A DNA stretch of 64,000 bases from Desulfovibrio subterraneus (GTDB lineage: Bacteria > Desulfobacterota > Desulfovibrionia > Desulfovibrionales > Desulfovibrionaceae). Below the pieces are notes generated by a model. It searched no databases, was not told where the DNA came from, and was given only the letters and a program-made list of their open reading frames with translations. The stretch spans positions 558,001 to 622,000 of the forward strand of contig NZ_BLVO01000012.1 in assembly GCF_013340285.1 (NCBI RefSeq), written 5' to 3'. Below, in pieces: positions 10,094-19,800 of this stretch. The first letter of the stretch is position 1. Each line of letters starts with the position of its first letter. A program made the position numbers and the translations under genes.

Positions 10094-10654
10094 TTAGTCT
10101 TCAAACACCTGATATACGTAGGCGTTGGCCAGGTCGCTGGCACGCTTGAGAGTCGCATACATACGCGCATTTTCCAGTGCTATGCCGCACAGGTTGGCGA
10201 TGCAGCTCAGAAATTCCAGTTCGTCTTCGGTGAACTTGCGGGTTTCGCCGGAATAGACGCGCAGCACGCCGATAACCTTGTTGCCGTGTGCGATAAGCGG
10301 CACAACCACGAGGGAGACAAGGCCTTCTTCAGAAGCCTGCTCCGGATACTGGAAACGTGTATCGTTTCGTACATCTTCAATATAGATAGCCTTGCCGGCC
10401 AGCACTTCCTGATCCAGCTTGCTCTTGCTCACTTCTACGGGACCTTTCTGGGCGTAGCGGTCGCTGAGGCCATAATATGCATCGGGCTTGAGCACTGTTC
10501 CGGTTCTGTTCAGCAGGCGGATAAAGCAGCCTCTGGCCCCCATTGTACGGGTGACCTGTTCGACTATTTGCCCGAGCACTACCTTGGGTTCAAGGGAGGA
10601 GTTCACGACCTTGGCGATTTTGTAGATTGTTTTATACAACGCCTTCGATTCCAT
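10094..10654 (-). CDS. GAF-domain protein
   Basis: This is a 186-residue protein made of a single GAF domain at about residues 15-170, with VTRTMGARGCFIRLLN, YIEDVRNDTRF, the VVVPLI strand, and IANLCGIALENARMY in the last helix. GAF domains bind small ligands or sense redox state. There is no attached output domain, so it may act through a partner. It is codirectional with gap 55 bases downstream, and co-transcription is plausible. The ligand is unknown. Confidence 0.75.
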   Translation of the reverse strand: MESKALYKTIYKIAKVVNSSLEPKVVLGQIVEQVTRTMGARGCFIRLLNRTGTVLKPDAYYGLSDRYAQKGPVEVSKSKLDQEVLAGKAIYIEDVRNDTRFQYPEQASEEGLVSLVVVPLIAHGNKVIGVLRVYSGETRKFTEDELEFLSCIANLCGIALENARMYATLKRASDLANAYVYQVFED

Positions 10655-10855
10655 GTTGATACCTGCCTTTTATGGGTTTTCCGCAAGGCTCGCTGGTTGC
10701 CGCGCTGGCGGCTGGCGGAGCGGTAAATGGCTAAATTACCTTTGCTCATAGCATAGTTGCATAGGCATTGGTAGTACAGAGATGCGGTCCTTCAAGAATA
10801 TCAACGATACAACAGGTAGCCGGATAAGGTGTGATATCAATCTTCTATATAGAAA

Positions 10856-10881
10856 AAGGCCGGTCCACGAGGACCGGCCTT
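10856..10881 (-). terminator. Intrinsic terminator of frr
   Basis: AAGGCCGGTCC and GGACCGGCCTT form an 11-bp stem with a 4-base loop. A T run follows on the minus strand. It is 27 bases after the frr stop codon. The 200 bases between it and the GAF gene show only AT-rich sequence. Confidence 0.88.
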
Positions 10882-10907
10882 CACTCTTCAACAAAAACAG
10901 GAAAGGG

Positions 10908-11462
10908 CTAGATAGCCATGATTTCGGCTTCTTTGGCAGTTCCGCGCTCATCGGCCTTGGCCACGTAAGCGTCGGTGAGCTTCTGCACCTCGTCCTGACC
11001 CTGGCGGGATTCGTCCTCGGTTACGTCTTTGCTCTTTTCCAGCTTCTTGATCTGTTCATTGGCATCGCGACGTACGTTGCGGACAGCAACCTTGGCTTCT
11101 TCAACATACTTCTTGGCGACCTTCACGAGTTCCTTACGGCGTTCCTCGGTCAGCATCGGGATGTTGATGCGGATGACGCGGCCGTCGTTCATGGGGTTGA
11201 GACCCAGATCGGAATTGATGATGGCCTTTTCAATCAGCCCGAAGGCGGCCTTATCCCACGGCTGTATGGTAATGCTGCGGCTGTCGGGAATGGAAACGGA
11301 CGACATCTGCTTTATGGGCGTGGGTGTGCCGTAGTAGTCCACGATGATGTTGTCCACGAGCGAGGTGGATGCGCGGCCGGTGCGCAGCTTTCCGAAATCA
11401 CGTTCAAGCGACGTGATGGCCTTCTCCATTCTTTCTTCGGCGTCGAGCAGGATCTCATCCAT
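10908..11462 (-). CDS. frr: Ribosome recycling factor
   Basis: RRF splits post-termination ribosomes together with EF-G. The start at 11462 ([12 protein letters not shown]) gives 184 residues, the family length. The longer frame to 11504 overlaps pyrH and is not needed. Visible blocks are LRTGRAST in the first helix, [16 protein letters not shown], and [15 protein letters not shown]. It is separated from pyrH by only 4 bases. The order pyrH-frr is the classic one. Confidence 0.96.
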   Translation of the reverse strand: MDEILLDAEERMEKAITSLERDFGKLRTGRASTSLVDNIIVDYYGTPTPIKQMSSVSIPDSRSITIQPWDKAAFGLIEKAIINSDLGLNPMNDGRVIRINIPMLTEERRKELVKVAKKYVEEAKVAVRNVRRDANEQIKKLEKSKDVTEDESRQGQDEVQKLTDAYVAKADERGTAKEAEIMAI

Positions 11463-11466
11463 GGGG

Positions 11467-12183
11467 TTACTCTCCTTGTACGATGGTGCCGACATTCTCG
11501 CCAAGCATCATGCGCTTGATGTCACCCTTGTGGAGGTTGCAGACGAGAATCGGAACATTGTTTTCCATGCACAGCGTAATGGCGGTGGAGTCCATGACGC
11601 CGAGCTTCTTTTGCAATACGTCGATGTAGCTGAGCTGCTTGAACATCACTGCATCAGAGTGCTTTACGGGGTCCTTGTCGTATACCCCGTCCACCTTGGT
11701 TGCCTTGATAATGGCATCGCACTTGAGTTCCATGCCGCGCAGCGCAGCAGCGGTATCAGTGGTGAAGTAGGGGTTGCCGGTTCCGGCGGCACATATGACT
11801 ATGCGCCCCTTTTCCAGATGGCGCTCGGCGCGGCGGCGAATGTAGGGCTCGCACACTTCCTGCATGGTGATGGCGGAAAGAACGCGGGTGGGATGCCCGA
11901 GCTTTTCCAGCTGGTCCTGCACGGCAAGGGCGTTGAGCACCGTTGCCATCATCCCCATGTAGTCCGCTGAGGAGCGGTCCATGCCCTTGGCGGAAGAGGA
12001 CAATCCGCGGAAGATGTTGCCGCCGCCGATGACCAGGGCAACTTCTATACCCATATCAGCCACTTCAGCGATTTCTCGACATATCTTTGAAACAGTTGCA
12101 GGGTCAATACCGAATTTTTCATCACCAGCCAAAGCCTCGCCGCTGAGCTTCAGCAGCACGCGCTTGAAACGCAAATCGCTCAT
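11467..12183 (-). CDS. pyrH: Uridylate kinase
   Basis: UMP kinase of the amino-acid-kinase fold, which makes UDP. The protein has 238 residues. [12 protein letters not shown] at the N-terminus, [29 protein letters not shown] and the [12 protein letters not shown] segment are all diagnostic. It is normally downstream of tsf, but here two carbohydrate-modification genes lie between tsf and pyrH. Confidence 0.96.
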   Translation of the reverse strand: MSDLRFKRVLLKLSGEALAGDEKFGIDPATVSKICREIAEVADMGIEVALVIGGGNIFRGLSSSAKGMDRSSADYMGMMATVLNALAVQDQLEKLGHPTRVLSAITMQEVCEPYIRRRAERHLEKGRIVICAAGTGNPYFTTDTAAALRGMELKCDAIIKATKVDGVYDKDPVKHSDAVMFKQLSYIDVLQKKLGVMDSTAITLCMENNVPILVCNLHKGDIKRMMLGENVGTIVQGE

Positions 12184-12252
12184 GTCCGACCTCTGGGGTT
12201 GTCGTTACTAAACCTATTCAAAAAATATGGCGGACTTGCCGCCATAAATACA

Positions 12253-13023
12253 TTATTGATCGCTGTAGGGCTTGCCCCACATGCCTTCGTCAATTCGAAC
12301 GTATTTGAGGAAGGCGTAAAACGAGCCGTGCGCGGCATTGATGAAACCGGCACGGCCATCCAGCATTCCCAACTGAAAGAAATACAGTTTCGCAAAACGC
12401 ATCATGCCATGACCTATGCCGCGCAGCACTCCGCCTTTTCTGCCCTTGCGCCGCAGATCATCCGCACCCTGCTGGGCATAGGAATTGATCTTGTCCAGAT
12501 GCTGGGCAAAGCTCTCGTAAGGGTAGTGTATGATGTCGGCCTTGATCACGTCCGTGTCACCCTTGGGGCGGAAGGAGTAGTGCGCACCGCTTACCTCTAC
12601 CTGCATCCTGGTTGTGCGGAACACGCGCAGCAACCGGTCCGGATACCAGCCGGAATGCTTCATGAACCTGTCATAATACCAGTTGCGACGGTGCACGTAG
12701 AATCCGGCAAGCGAAGCCGGAGCAGCGGGCAGCGCCGCAAGGACGCGTTCACGCAGATCATCGGTGCAAATCTCATCCTGATCAAGGCTCACAACCCATT
12801 CTGTGTCAATCTGGGCGAGGGCGAACTGGAACTGGGGGCCGGGGCCTTCCCATTTGCGCTGAACAACGGTTGCTCCGGCCGCTTCGGCAATGGCGACGGT
12901 GCGGTCGGTGGAAAAGGAATCCACAACCAGTACCTTGTCGCAAAACGCCAGAGAGACAAGGCATTTGTCCAGCAGACGCTCACCGTTGTAGGTGAGCACC
13001 AGTCCGGTCACCGCAGGTTTCAC
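12253..13023 (-). CDS. Family 2 glycosyltransferase (LPS-core WaaE/KdtX-like)
   Basis: This is a GT-A fold transferase of 256 residues. The N-terminus has LTYNGE and VDSFSTDRT, and the metal/nucleotide site is SLDQDEICTDD. The pattern is like the beta-1,4-glucosyltransferases of LPS core assembly (WaaE/KdtX group); the acceptor cannot be read from sequence. Its ATG shares one base with the stop of the upstream aminotransferase gene, so the two form a coupled pair. It is an insertion in the usual tsf-pyrH order. Confidence 0.85.
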   Translation of the reverse strand: MKPAVTGLVLTYNGERLLDKCLVSLAFCDKVLVVDSFSTDRTVAIAEAAGATVVQRKWEGPGPQFQFALAQIDTEWVVSLDQDEICTDDLRERVLAALPAAPASLAGFYVHRRNWYYDRFMKHSGWYPDRLLRVFRTTRMQVEVSGAHYSFRPKGDTDVIKADIIHYPYESFAQHLDKINSYAQQGADDLRRKGRKGGVLRGIGHGMMRFAKLYFFQLGMLDGRAGFINAAHGSFYAFLKYVRIDEGMWGKPYSDQ

Positions 13024-14189
13024 TAGGACACTCCGGAGCAGGCGTTACAGATGGAGCGCACGGCTTCGATCACGTCGTCCACATCCTTGTCGGACAGTTT
13101 GGCCGAAAGGGGCAGGCTGACGGTTTCGCGGCCGTAGCTGGTGGCATGGGGAGTGTCTTCAGGCATCCAGCCGAACCGCTTCTGATAGTAAGGGTGCTCG
13201 GGAATGGCGAGATAGTGCACACCCACGCCGATATTGTGCTTGCGCATGGCTTCCAGCATCTGGTCGCGCTCAACGCTGCAGCAGTCCTTGTTCACGCGGA
13301 TGGTGAACAGGTGGTAGGCGTGCACGGTGTCGGCTTCAGGCGCTGCGGGCAGGCCGAGTCCGAGATCGGCAAAGGCCTCCATGTAGCGGTTCCACACGGC
13401 TTCGCGGCGCTTCCAGTATGTATCCACGCGGGGCAGCTGGTGCAGCCCGAGCGCAGCCTGCAGATCCATCATGTTGTATTTGAAGCCGTGGTCCACAACC
13501 TGATAGTGCTTGTAGCCCGAATCAGAGAAGCGTGCCCACGCATCGGCGCTCATGCCGTGCAGGGCCATGATCTTGCAGCGGTCGATGGCGGCCTTGTCAT
13601 TGGAAATGAGCATGCCGCCTTCGCCGGTGACGATGTTCTTGGTGGCATAGAAGCTGAAGCAGCCTATGTGGCCGATGGTGCCTGCCTGACGCCCCTTGTA
13701 GGTGGTCTCAATGGCATGGGCGCAGTCTTCAATGACCACAAGATTGTGCTTGGCGGCAAGGGCCATGATGGGGTCCATGTCGCAGCATCGTCCGGCATAG
13801 TGCACCACCATGATGGCGCGTGTGCGCGGAGAAATTTTGGCTTCAATGGCGGCGGGGTCTATGTTGAGCGTCAGCGGGTCAACATCGGCGAGCACGGGAG
13901 TGCCACCTGCGTGGATGATGGAGTTCACCGAGGCACAGAACGTCATGGCCGTGGTGATGACCTCATCACCGGGTTCCAGCTCAAGGGTAAGGCAGGAAAG
14001 GTGCAGGGCGGCGGTGGCGGAGTTAACCGCAGCCGCACAGGAAACGCCTTTGTACGCGGCAAAATCTTTTTCGAACTGATGCACTTTGGGACCGGTGCCG
14101 ATCCACGCCTTTTTCAGGCTGTCCACCACTTCATCAATTTCGTCCTGCTCGATCAGCGGCTGTCCGAAGACCAGAAAGGAATCGCGCAT
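13023..14189 (-). CDS. DegT/DnrJ/EryC1 PLP-dependent sugar aminotransferase
   Basis: This enzyme family transfers an amino group to a nucleotide-linked keto sugar, usually for surface polysaccharide. The start at 14189 (MRDSFLVFG, 388 residues) is chosen because a GGAG lies upstream; the frame is open to 14261. The PLP lysine is in SFYATKNIVTGEGG, the aspartate/histidine block is IEDCAHAIE, and GTGPKVHQFE marks the N-terminal substrate loop. It is similar to ArnB/PglC-type enzymes. It is coupled to the glycosyltransferase, which suggests surface glycan modification. Confidence 0.88.
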   Translation of the reverse strand: MRDSFLVFGQPLIEQDEIDEVVDSLKKAWIGTGPKVHQFEKDFAAYKGVSCAAAVNSATAALHLSCLTLELEPGDEVITTAMTFCASVNSIIHAGGTPVLADVDPLTLNIDPAAIEAKISPRTRAIMVVHYAGRCCDMDPIMALAAKHNLVVIEDCAHAIETTYKGRQAGTIGHIGCFSFYATKNIVTGEGGMLISNDKAAIDRCKIMALHGMSADAWARFSDSGYKHYQVVDHGFKYNMMDLQAALGLHQLPRVDTYWKRREAVWNRYMEAFADLGLGLPAAPEADTVHAYHLFTIRVNKDCCSVERDQMLEAMRKHNIGVGVHYLAIPEHPYYQKRFGWMPEDTPHATSYGRETVSLPLSAKLSDKDVDDVIEAVRSICNACSGVS

Positions 14190-14400
14190 GTATGTAAACT
14201 CCGCTTGCTGTGCGTGTGTAAGCTGTTTTTCCGGCCACGCCTGAGGGGGCGGAAGGCGCATGGAAAAAGGGGATTCGGTTTCAGATTTGCGTTTCTGTGC
14301 GCCCTTTGGTCACGAAAGTCAAGACACGCGCGGGCCTGTGATTTTGCAGGTGTCCGGGAGGTCTTGGAGCCATTGTTTCGGACCGACGATACCGTACCCA

Positions 14401-14428
14401 AAAAAAGGGGGTCTTGCGACCCCCTTTA
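14401..14428 (-). terminator. Intrinsic terminator of tsf
   Basis: GGGGGTC and GACCCCC pair around TTGC, and on the minus strand the hairpin is followed by six T. It separates the rpsB-tsf transcript from the aminotransferase gene. Confidence 0.85.
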
Positions 14429-14450
14429 GCGAGCTATGGAAAGAAAAAGG

Positions 14451-15272
14451 CTATTCTGCCTCTTCCTCTTCGGCTACGGCGTCTTCACCCAGAGCGAAGC
14501 GAACGAATTCGACAACCTTGGCACCGCCCTTGAGCAGGTCCTTAACGGCCATCTTGTCGTCGCGGATGTAGGGCTGGTCGAGCAGAGTAACTTCCTTGAA
14601 GAACTTCTGCATGCGGCCGTCCACGATCTTGTCGACAATGTTCTCGGGCTTGCCTTCTTCCAGGGTCTTCTGACGATGGATTTCGCGTTCGCGGGCGATC
14701 AGGTCGGCCGGAATGCTGGAAGAGTCCAGAGAAACGGGGTTGGTAGCGGCTACCTGCATGGCAATGTTCTTGGCCAGTTCTGCGTCGGAGCTGCCTTCGA
14801 TGGCAACCAGAACGCCGATCTTGCCGTTGGAGTGCACGTAGGAACCGATAACGCCGTCGTTAGCCAGTGCAACACGGGCTGCACGGCCGGCGGACATGTT
14901 TTCACCCAGGGTGGCGATGCAGTCGGTCACGTCATTGGCTACGCGGTCAGTAAAGCCTTCTGCGCCGTTGGCTGCAACGTCCTGTGCGAACTTCTGGGAA
15001 AGGGCGATGAAGGCTTCGTTGCGTGCAACGAAGTCGGTTTCGCACTTGAATTCGGCCAGAGCGGCAACCTTGCCTTCAACCACGCAGCCCACGAGGCCTT
15101 CGGTGGTGGCACGACCGGCCTTCTTGGCAGCCTTGGAGAGGCCCTTCTGGCGCAGCCAGTCGATTGCCTTCTCTTCGTCTCCGTTGTTTTCTGCAAGAGC
15201 CTTCTTGCAGTCCATCATGCCGGCGCCGGTCTTATCGCGCAGGCTCTTCACCATAGCGGCGGAAATAGACAT
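14451..15272 (-). CDS. tsf: Translation elongation factor Ts
   Basis: EF-Ts is the nucleotide exchange factor for EF-Tu. The protein has 273 residues. The UBA-like N-terminus has LRDKTGAGMMDCKKALAE, followed by the exchange domain with ECKCETDFVARN-like text (read here as FKCETDFVARNEAF) and the coiled-coil region. The C-terminus is acidic (DAVAEEEEAE). It is 21 bases downstream of rpsB, the conserved pair. Confidence 0.96.
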   Translation of the reverse strand: MSISAAMVKSLRDKTGAGMMDCKKALAENNGDEEKAIDWLRQKGLSKAAKKAGRATTEGLVGCVVEGKVAALAEFKCETDFVARNEAFIALSQKFAQDVAANGAEGFTDRVANDVTDCIATLGENMSAGRAARVALANDGVIGSYVHSNGKIGVLVAIEGSSDAELAKNIAMQVAATNPVSLDSSSIPADLIAREREIHRQKTLEEGKPENIVDKIVDGRMQKFFKEVTLLDQPYIRDDKMAVKDLLKGGAKVVEFVRFALGEDAVAEEEEAE

Positions 15273-15293
15273 ATGTATTCTCCCGTGGTGATT

Positions 15294-16055
15294 TTATTCT
15301 TCGTCCTTGCCGGCTTCAGCTTCAGCAGCGGCAGCCATGGCAACTTCAGGATCAGCGTCCTTGCCGTCCTTGCCCATTGCGGCGCCTTCCATGCAGGCTT
15401 CGGCAATGTGGGCTACGAACAGCTTGATGGCGCGGATGGCGTCGTCGTTGCCGGGAATAACGTAGTCGATCACGTCGGGATCGCAGTTGGAGTCGGTGAT
15501 GGCAACAATCGGGATACCGAGCTTGCGGCATTCCTTAACGGCGATTTCTTCGCGCTTGGGGTCCACGATGAATGCCAGCTGGGGCAGACGATCCATGTTC
15601 TTGATACCGCCGAGGGTCAGTTCCAGCTTATCCATCTCGCGACGGAGAGTCAGAATTTCCTTCTTCTGGTAACGGTTGATGGTGCCGTCTTCAAACATGG
15701 CTTCCAGCTTCTTCAGGCGGTCGATGGACTTGCGAATGGTCTGGAAGTTGGTGAGCGTGCCGCCCATCCAACGGTTGGTTACGAAGAACTGATCTGCGCG
15801 GGAAGCTTCGGTGCGAACAGCTTCGTGAGCCTGACGCTTGGTGCCGATGAAGATGACCTTGCCGCCCTTGGCAACGGTTTCAGCAACCTTGTCATGAGCG
15901 CGGCGGAACAGCTTTGCAGTCTGCTGCAGGTCCATGATGTGGATGCCGTTGCGTGCGCCGAAAATGAAGGGGCGCATCTTGGGGTTCCAGCGGCGGGTCT
16001 GATGGCCGAAGTGGACGCCGGTCTCCAGCATCTGCTTCATTGATACGTAAGACAT
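15294..16055 (-). CDS. rpsB: Ribosomal protein uS2
   Basis: This is a small-subunit ribosomal protein. The start at 16055 (MSYVSMKQM) is preferred; it has an AGGAG site, and the extra N-terminus to 16112 is not family-like. The 253 residues include [29 protein letters not shown] and [13 protein letters not shown]. The last 20 residues are an Ala/Glu-rich tail. It heads the rpsB-tsf operon. Confidence 0.97.
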   Translation of the reverse strand: MSYVSMKQMLETGVHFGHQTRRWNPKMRPFIFGARNGIHIMDLQQTAKLFRRAHDKVAETVAKGGKVIFIGTKRQAHEAVRTEASRADQFFVTNRWMGGTLTNFQTIRKSIDRLKKLEAMFEDGTINRYQKKEILTLRREMDKLELTLGGIKNMDRLPQLAFIVDPKREEIAVKECRKLGIPIVAITDSNCDPDVIDYVIPGNDDAIRAIKLFVAHIAEACMEGAAMGKDGKDADPEVAMAAAAEAEAGKDEE

Positions 16056-16189
16056 GTGTAACTCCTGTAATTGGGTTTTCTTCCACCCCGAGCCATGACC
16101 CTCGACCTGCAAGAAGGTACGTGTTTACGCCGACTTGAAGGCACCCAAGGACGAAACTCGGAGTGTGCTTTATGTATAAAAGGCACGAG

Positions 16190-16218
16190 TAGATAAGCCG
16201 CTTTCAGGGAAAAAGCAA
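16190..16218 (-). promoter_or_regulatory. Likely rpsB promoter
   Basis: Reading the minus strand, TTGCTT (16213-16218) and TATCTA (16190-16195) are separated by 17 bases. This leaves a leader of about 130 bases before the rpsB start, a length at which S2 autoregulation is known in other bacteria, but I did not identify the S2 fold. The 240-base gap between rpsB and the next gene holds this and little else. Confidence 0.5.
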
Positions 16219-16295
16219 GCGTTTGTGCGCGTTGGCGGCGAATTTTATCAGATAATAAAGAAGGGGGTGCGGGACGGAAATCCGTCCGCGAAGCC

Positions 16296-17078
16296 CTACT
16301 GCAGGGGCACTTCGTCTTCGCCGGTTCGCCCCATGCTGTCGCGCACCGGATTGATGAGCAGGCCCATGTTCTCCACTTCCACCCGAATCTCGTCTCCCGG
16401 CTGCATGGGGCCTATCCCGGGCGGGGTGCCGGTGAGAATCACGTCACCCGGTAGCAGCGTCATGACCTGCGAGATATGCACCACCAGATCATAGGGAGAG
16501 AAGAGCATGTCCGAGGTGTGTCCTTCCTGCATGACCTGACCGTTCTTTATGCACCGTATGGTCAGGTCGTCGGGGTTCTTCACGTCCGTCTCAATCCACG
16601 GCCCTATGGGCAGGAAGGTATCAAATCCCTTGCAGCGGCCGAACCATGGGTCATTTTTCTGCAGGTCGCGCGCGGTGACATCATTGGCGCAGGTGAAACC
16701 GAAAATGCTGTCCGGCACCTGATCGTGGCGCAGTCTGCGGCATTCCTTGCCTATGACGATGGCCAGCTCAGCTTCGTAGTCCACCTGTTTGGAGATTTCC
16801 GGCAGCAGAATGGGCTGGCCGGAACCGATGACGGCGGACGGGGGCTTGAGAAAATAGACCGGCTCATCCGAAACGGGCATGCCAAGTTCTGCCGCATGGG
16901 CCCTGTAATTCAGTCCCACGCACACGATTTTGGACGGCGTGACAACGGGGAGGATGGAAACGTCTTCCAACGGAATGGGATCAACCAGCCCGAGCTGGGG
17001 GTTCAGGCAGAGTACGGTATCCTCGCGCAAGGCGGCGTAGAAGGCGGTATTGTTGTAGCGGACCCTGAGAACGCGCAT
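16296..17078 (-). CDS. Fumarylacetoacetate hydrolase family protein
   Basis: This is a metal-dependent enzyme of the FAH superfamily, which contains hydrolases and decarboxylases of diketo acids. The start at 17078 (MRVLRVRYNN, 260 residues) has a strong GGAGGAG site; the frame open to 17141 is unlikely. Signature blocks are VGLNYRAHAAELG, the metal ligand segment VDYEAELAIVIGKE, and GFTCANDVTARDLQ. It ends with the TGTPPGIGPMQPGDE motif. The exact substrate is not deducible; the family includes acylpyruvases such as YcgM. Confidence 0.88.
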   Translation of the reverse strand: MRVLRVRYNNTAFYAALREDTVLCLNPQLGLVDPIPLEDVSILPVVTPSKIVCVGLNYRAHAAELGMPVSDEPVYFLKPPSAVIGSGQPILLPEISKQVDYEAELAIVIGKECRRLRHDQVPDSIFGFTCANDVTARDLQKNDPWFGRCKGFDTFLPIGPWIETDVKNPDDLTIRCIKNGQVMQEGHTSDMLFSPYDLVVHISQVMTLLPGDVILTGTPPGIGPMQPGDEIRVEVENMGLLINPVRDSMGRTGEDEVPLQ

Positions 17079-17265
17079 GTCTCCTCCGTTGCGGGACGTT
17101 GTGAGCGTGCGGCAGTGTTCCGGCTTTGTGGCAGCCGGCACTGCGGGGCAGTATGCGGTGCAGGGCCGGAAGCGTCCATTATTCTTCCGGTTTCCTGAAG
17201 CTGCACAGCACTGGACACAGCCTCCGGCGTATCCGCGGCACGTGCATGCTGCAATTCGTAAGCCG

Positions 17266-18924
17266 TTATACCATGGTGATAACGGGCAGAACCACAGGGT
17301 CGCGCTCCAGCACCTTGCGGAAGAATCTTCGCAGGGTGGACCGGATACGGTCCTGCAGTTTTTCCAGATCGCCGGGGCTCATGTTCTCCAGTATATCCAG
17401 AACGATGCATTTGGCATCTTCCAGCACGTGGTTGTAATGGGCCTCAAATATGAAGCCCTTGGAAACGATGTCCGGTCCGTGCAGAATCTCCCAGATCTGT
17501 TCGTCGAGCACGAGGAAGACTACCACCATGCCTTCGCCGCCCAGAATCTGGCGCTCCTTGAGTACGGAAGAGCCTACATCGCCCACGCCCTTGCCGTCCA
17601 CCAGAACGGTTTCAAGGTTGATGCGCGGTTCCTTGCGTATGCCTTCGGGCAGCAGGGTGAGGGGATCTCCGTCTTCCAGAATGATGGTGTGCTCCTGCGG
17701 AATGCCGCATTCATGGGCAAGGCGGCAATGCTTGACCAGATGCCGGTATTCGCCGTGCACCGGCACGAAGAAGCGGGGCCGCACGGTTTCCAGCATGGTA
17801 CGCAGTTCTTCGCGGTAGGCGTGTCCCGATGCATGGATGTTACGGAAATTCTCGTAATAGACCTCCGCCCCGAGGCGGTACATGTCGTTGATAAGGCGGG
17901 TGATGGCCCGCGCGTTGCCCGGAATGAAGCGGGACGACATGATGACGGTGTCCCCTTCCTTGATGGCGAGGGAACGGTGCTCGCCGCGCGTGATGCGCGA
18001 CAGGGCGGAAAGCGGTTCGCCCTGCGAGCCTGTGACCAGCAGAACAATCTCGTTGTCCGGCAGGGCGGGCATATCCTGCGGGTCCATATACACGCCGGAA
18101 GGCACGCGCATGAAGCCAAGGTCGCGGGCAATATCTATGTTGTTCAGCAGGCTGCGGCCGGAAACGGCCACCTTGCGGCCGTACTTGGCGGCAATGTCGA
18201 ACACTTCCTGTATGCGCTGTATGTGGCTGGAGAACAGGGTGACCACCACGCGGCCGGTCGCATCGCGGAAAATGCCGTCGAAGGTGTCGCGGATCTCGCG
18301 TTCGCCCAGCGAATGCCCGTCGCGTTCGATGTTGGTAGAGTCCGAGAGCAGCAGCTGCACGCCTTCGTCCGAGAAACGGCGGAAGGCGTCAAGGTCGGTG
18401 CTGTGGCCGTCTATGGGGTTGGGGTCCAGTTTGAAGTCGCCCGTGTGCACCACGCGCCCCACCGGAGTTTCTACGCCGAGGCCGAAGCCTTCAATGATGG
18501 AGTGGCACACGGGGAAGAAGTTGAAAACCATGTCGCCAAGGGCAAGGCGTTGGCCCGGTTCCACCACCACCAGCTCGGAACGGTCGAGCAGATTGGCTTC
18601 CCGCAGCTTGTGTTCCACCAGTGCCATGGTGAATCGTGAACCGTAAATGGGAACGTGCAGCCACGGCATGAGCCAGGGCAGTGCTCCTATATGGTCTTCG
18701 TGCCCGTGGGTGAGCACAATGCCGCGCACCTTCTCTTTCTGGCGGAGAATGTGGTCAAACTGGGGAATGACCACGTCGATGCCGAGAAGATAGTCGTCCG
18801 GAAACATGAGTCCGCAATCCACAAGCACCGACGTGGTGGCCGTGGACCAGATGGTGCAGTTCATGCCTATTTCGCCATACCCGCCGAGCGGGGTGAGCGT
18901 TAGAAAGTCTTGGTGGTCCGGCAT
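17266..18924 (-). CDS. rnj: Ribonuclease J
   Basis: Metallo-beta-lactamase/beta-CASP ribonuclease with endo- and 5'-exonuclease activity in RNA decay. The protein has 552 residues. The N-terminus has LGGYGEIGMNC, and the Zn site is LTHGHEDHIGALPWL. The beta-CASP part includes SDSTNIERDGHS and the C-terminal MBL part VPVHGEYRHL. A C-terminal domain follows with few hallmarks. The ATG is 25 bases inside the 3' end of plsC, so the genes overlap and are probably coupled. Confidence 0.93.
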   Translation of the reverse strand: MPDHQDFLTLTPLGGYGEIGMNCTIWSTATTSVLVDCGLMFPDDYLLGIDVVIPQFDHILRQKEKVRGIVLTHGHEDHIGALPWLMPWLHVPIYGSRFTMALVEHKLREANLLDRSELVVVEPGQRLALGDMVFNFFPVCHSIIEGFGLGVETPVGRVVHTGDFKLDPNPIDGHSTDLDAFRRFSDEGVQLLLSDSTNIERDGHSLGEREIRDTFDGIFRDATGRVVVTLFSSHIQRIQEVFDIAAKYGRKVAVSGRSLLNNIDIARDLGFMRVPSGVYMDPQDMPALPDNEIVLLVTGSQGEPLSALSRITRGEHRSLAIKEGDTVIMSSRFIPGNARAITRLINDMYRLGAEVYYENFRNIHASGHAYREELRTMLETVRPRFFVPVHGEYRHLVKHCRLAHECGIPQEHTIILEDGDPLTLLPEGIRKEPRINLETVLVDGKGVGDVGSSVLKERQILGGEGMVVVFLVLDEQIWEILHGPDIVSKGFIFEAHYNHVLEDAKCIVLDILENMSPGDLEKLQDRIRSTLRRFFRKVLERDPVVLPVITMV

Positions 18925-19637
18925 GCGCGCATCTCCAGATAGGCGTTGTTCATCAGTGTGTGCAGTTCGGTGAGAAAACGGTTGCGGTCTTTGATCGTGT
19001 AGCCGGAAAGGTCTGCGGGAGGCAGGGCTTTCACCCGCACCACATGGCGGCGTTTGAGGGTGATGTGTCCCTTGGGAAGAATTTCGCCTGTGCCGTCCAT
19101 GACCACGGGTACCACGGGCAGACCTGCTTTGAGCGCCAGAATGATGCCGCCGGGTTTGAAGCTGCCCAGTCTGGACGTGTCCAGTTGCCGGGTGCCCTCG
19201 GGAAAAATGACTATGGAGCGTCCTGCTTTGGCTGTTTCCGCTGCCTTGTCCATGGACTTCATGGCACTGCGGCTGTTCTTGCGGTCAATGGGAATATGCT
19301 TGCCCAGACTGAAGGCCCAGCCCACGAAGGGAATGCGGAACAGGCTCTTCTTGGCAACGAAGGCCGGATAATGCGAGCGCAGCAGCAGGGTGCTGATGGG
19401 AATATCAAACTGGCTCTGATGGTTCACCATGAAGACGACGGGCCCGCGGGCGGGCACGGCGTTGAGGTCGGCTTCAAGCCGGATACCGGACAAGGCGACG
19501 GCGCAGCGGCTCCACAGGGCGGCCAGATAGGCGCAGGCCCTGCCCGCCGGCGCAAAGACGCCAACGATCATGGTGGCTATGCTGATGGCCAGCGTTGCCG
19601 TCAGAAAGGAGAGATAAAACCATATGGTACGGATCAT
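18900..19637 (-). CDS. plsC: 1-acyl-sn-glycerol-3-phosphate acyltransferase
   Basis: PlsC makes phosphatidic acid from lysophosphatidic acid at the inner membrane. The start at 19637 (MIRTIW, 245 residues) is followed by a hydrophobic helix. The catalytic HX4D motif is in NHQSQFD, and the acyl acceptor block is FPEGTR, with PVVPVVMDGTGE further on. The end overlaps rnj by 25 bases. An alternative ATG lies four codons upstream. Confidence 0.92.
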   Translation of the reverse strand: MIRTIWFYLSFLTATLAISIATMIVGVFAPAGRACAYLAALWSRCAVALSGIRLEADLNAVPARGPVVFMVNHQSQFDIPISTLLLRSHYPAFVAKKSLFRIPFVGWAFSLGKHIPIDRKNSRSAMKSMDKAAETAKAGRSIVIFPEGTRQLDTSRLGSFKPGGIILALKAGLPVVPVVMDGTGEILPKGHITLKRRHVVRVKALPPADLSGYTIKDRNRFLTELHTLMNNAYLEMRACRTTKTF

Positions 19638-19760
19638 TGGACCTTCCAAATGTAGTCAAGTGTGCCACGCTAACGGAAAATGCGCGTTGTCTCAAGTGGG
19701 CTGAACAAGCAAATAATGGAATGAAGGACTATTCCTGCCCCTGAGAGCGGTCGTAAAAGA

Positions 19761-19791
19761 AGCAGCCCCGTCGTTACCGGCGGGGCTGCAA
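19761..19791 (-). terminator. Intrinsic terminator of the EF-G-like gene
   Basis: GCAGCCCC and GGGGCTGC form the stem, and on the minus strand a T-rich run follows. It lies 10 bases after the stop of the EF-G-like gene. Confidence 0.8.
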
Positions 19792-19800
19792 TGGGTCATG

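Noticed and set aside
14436-16043. A 535-codon plus-strand frame across tsf and rpsB
   Set aside because: Antisense shadow of two conserved translation genes; its codon pattern follows the opposite frame.
17077-18639. A 520-codon plus-strand frame opposite RNase J
   Set aside because: Antisense shadow; the minus-strand protein has complete RNase J motifs.
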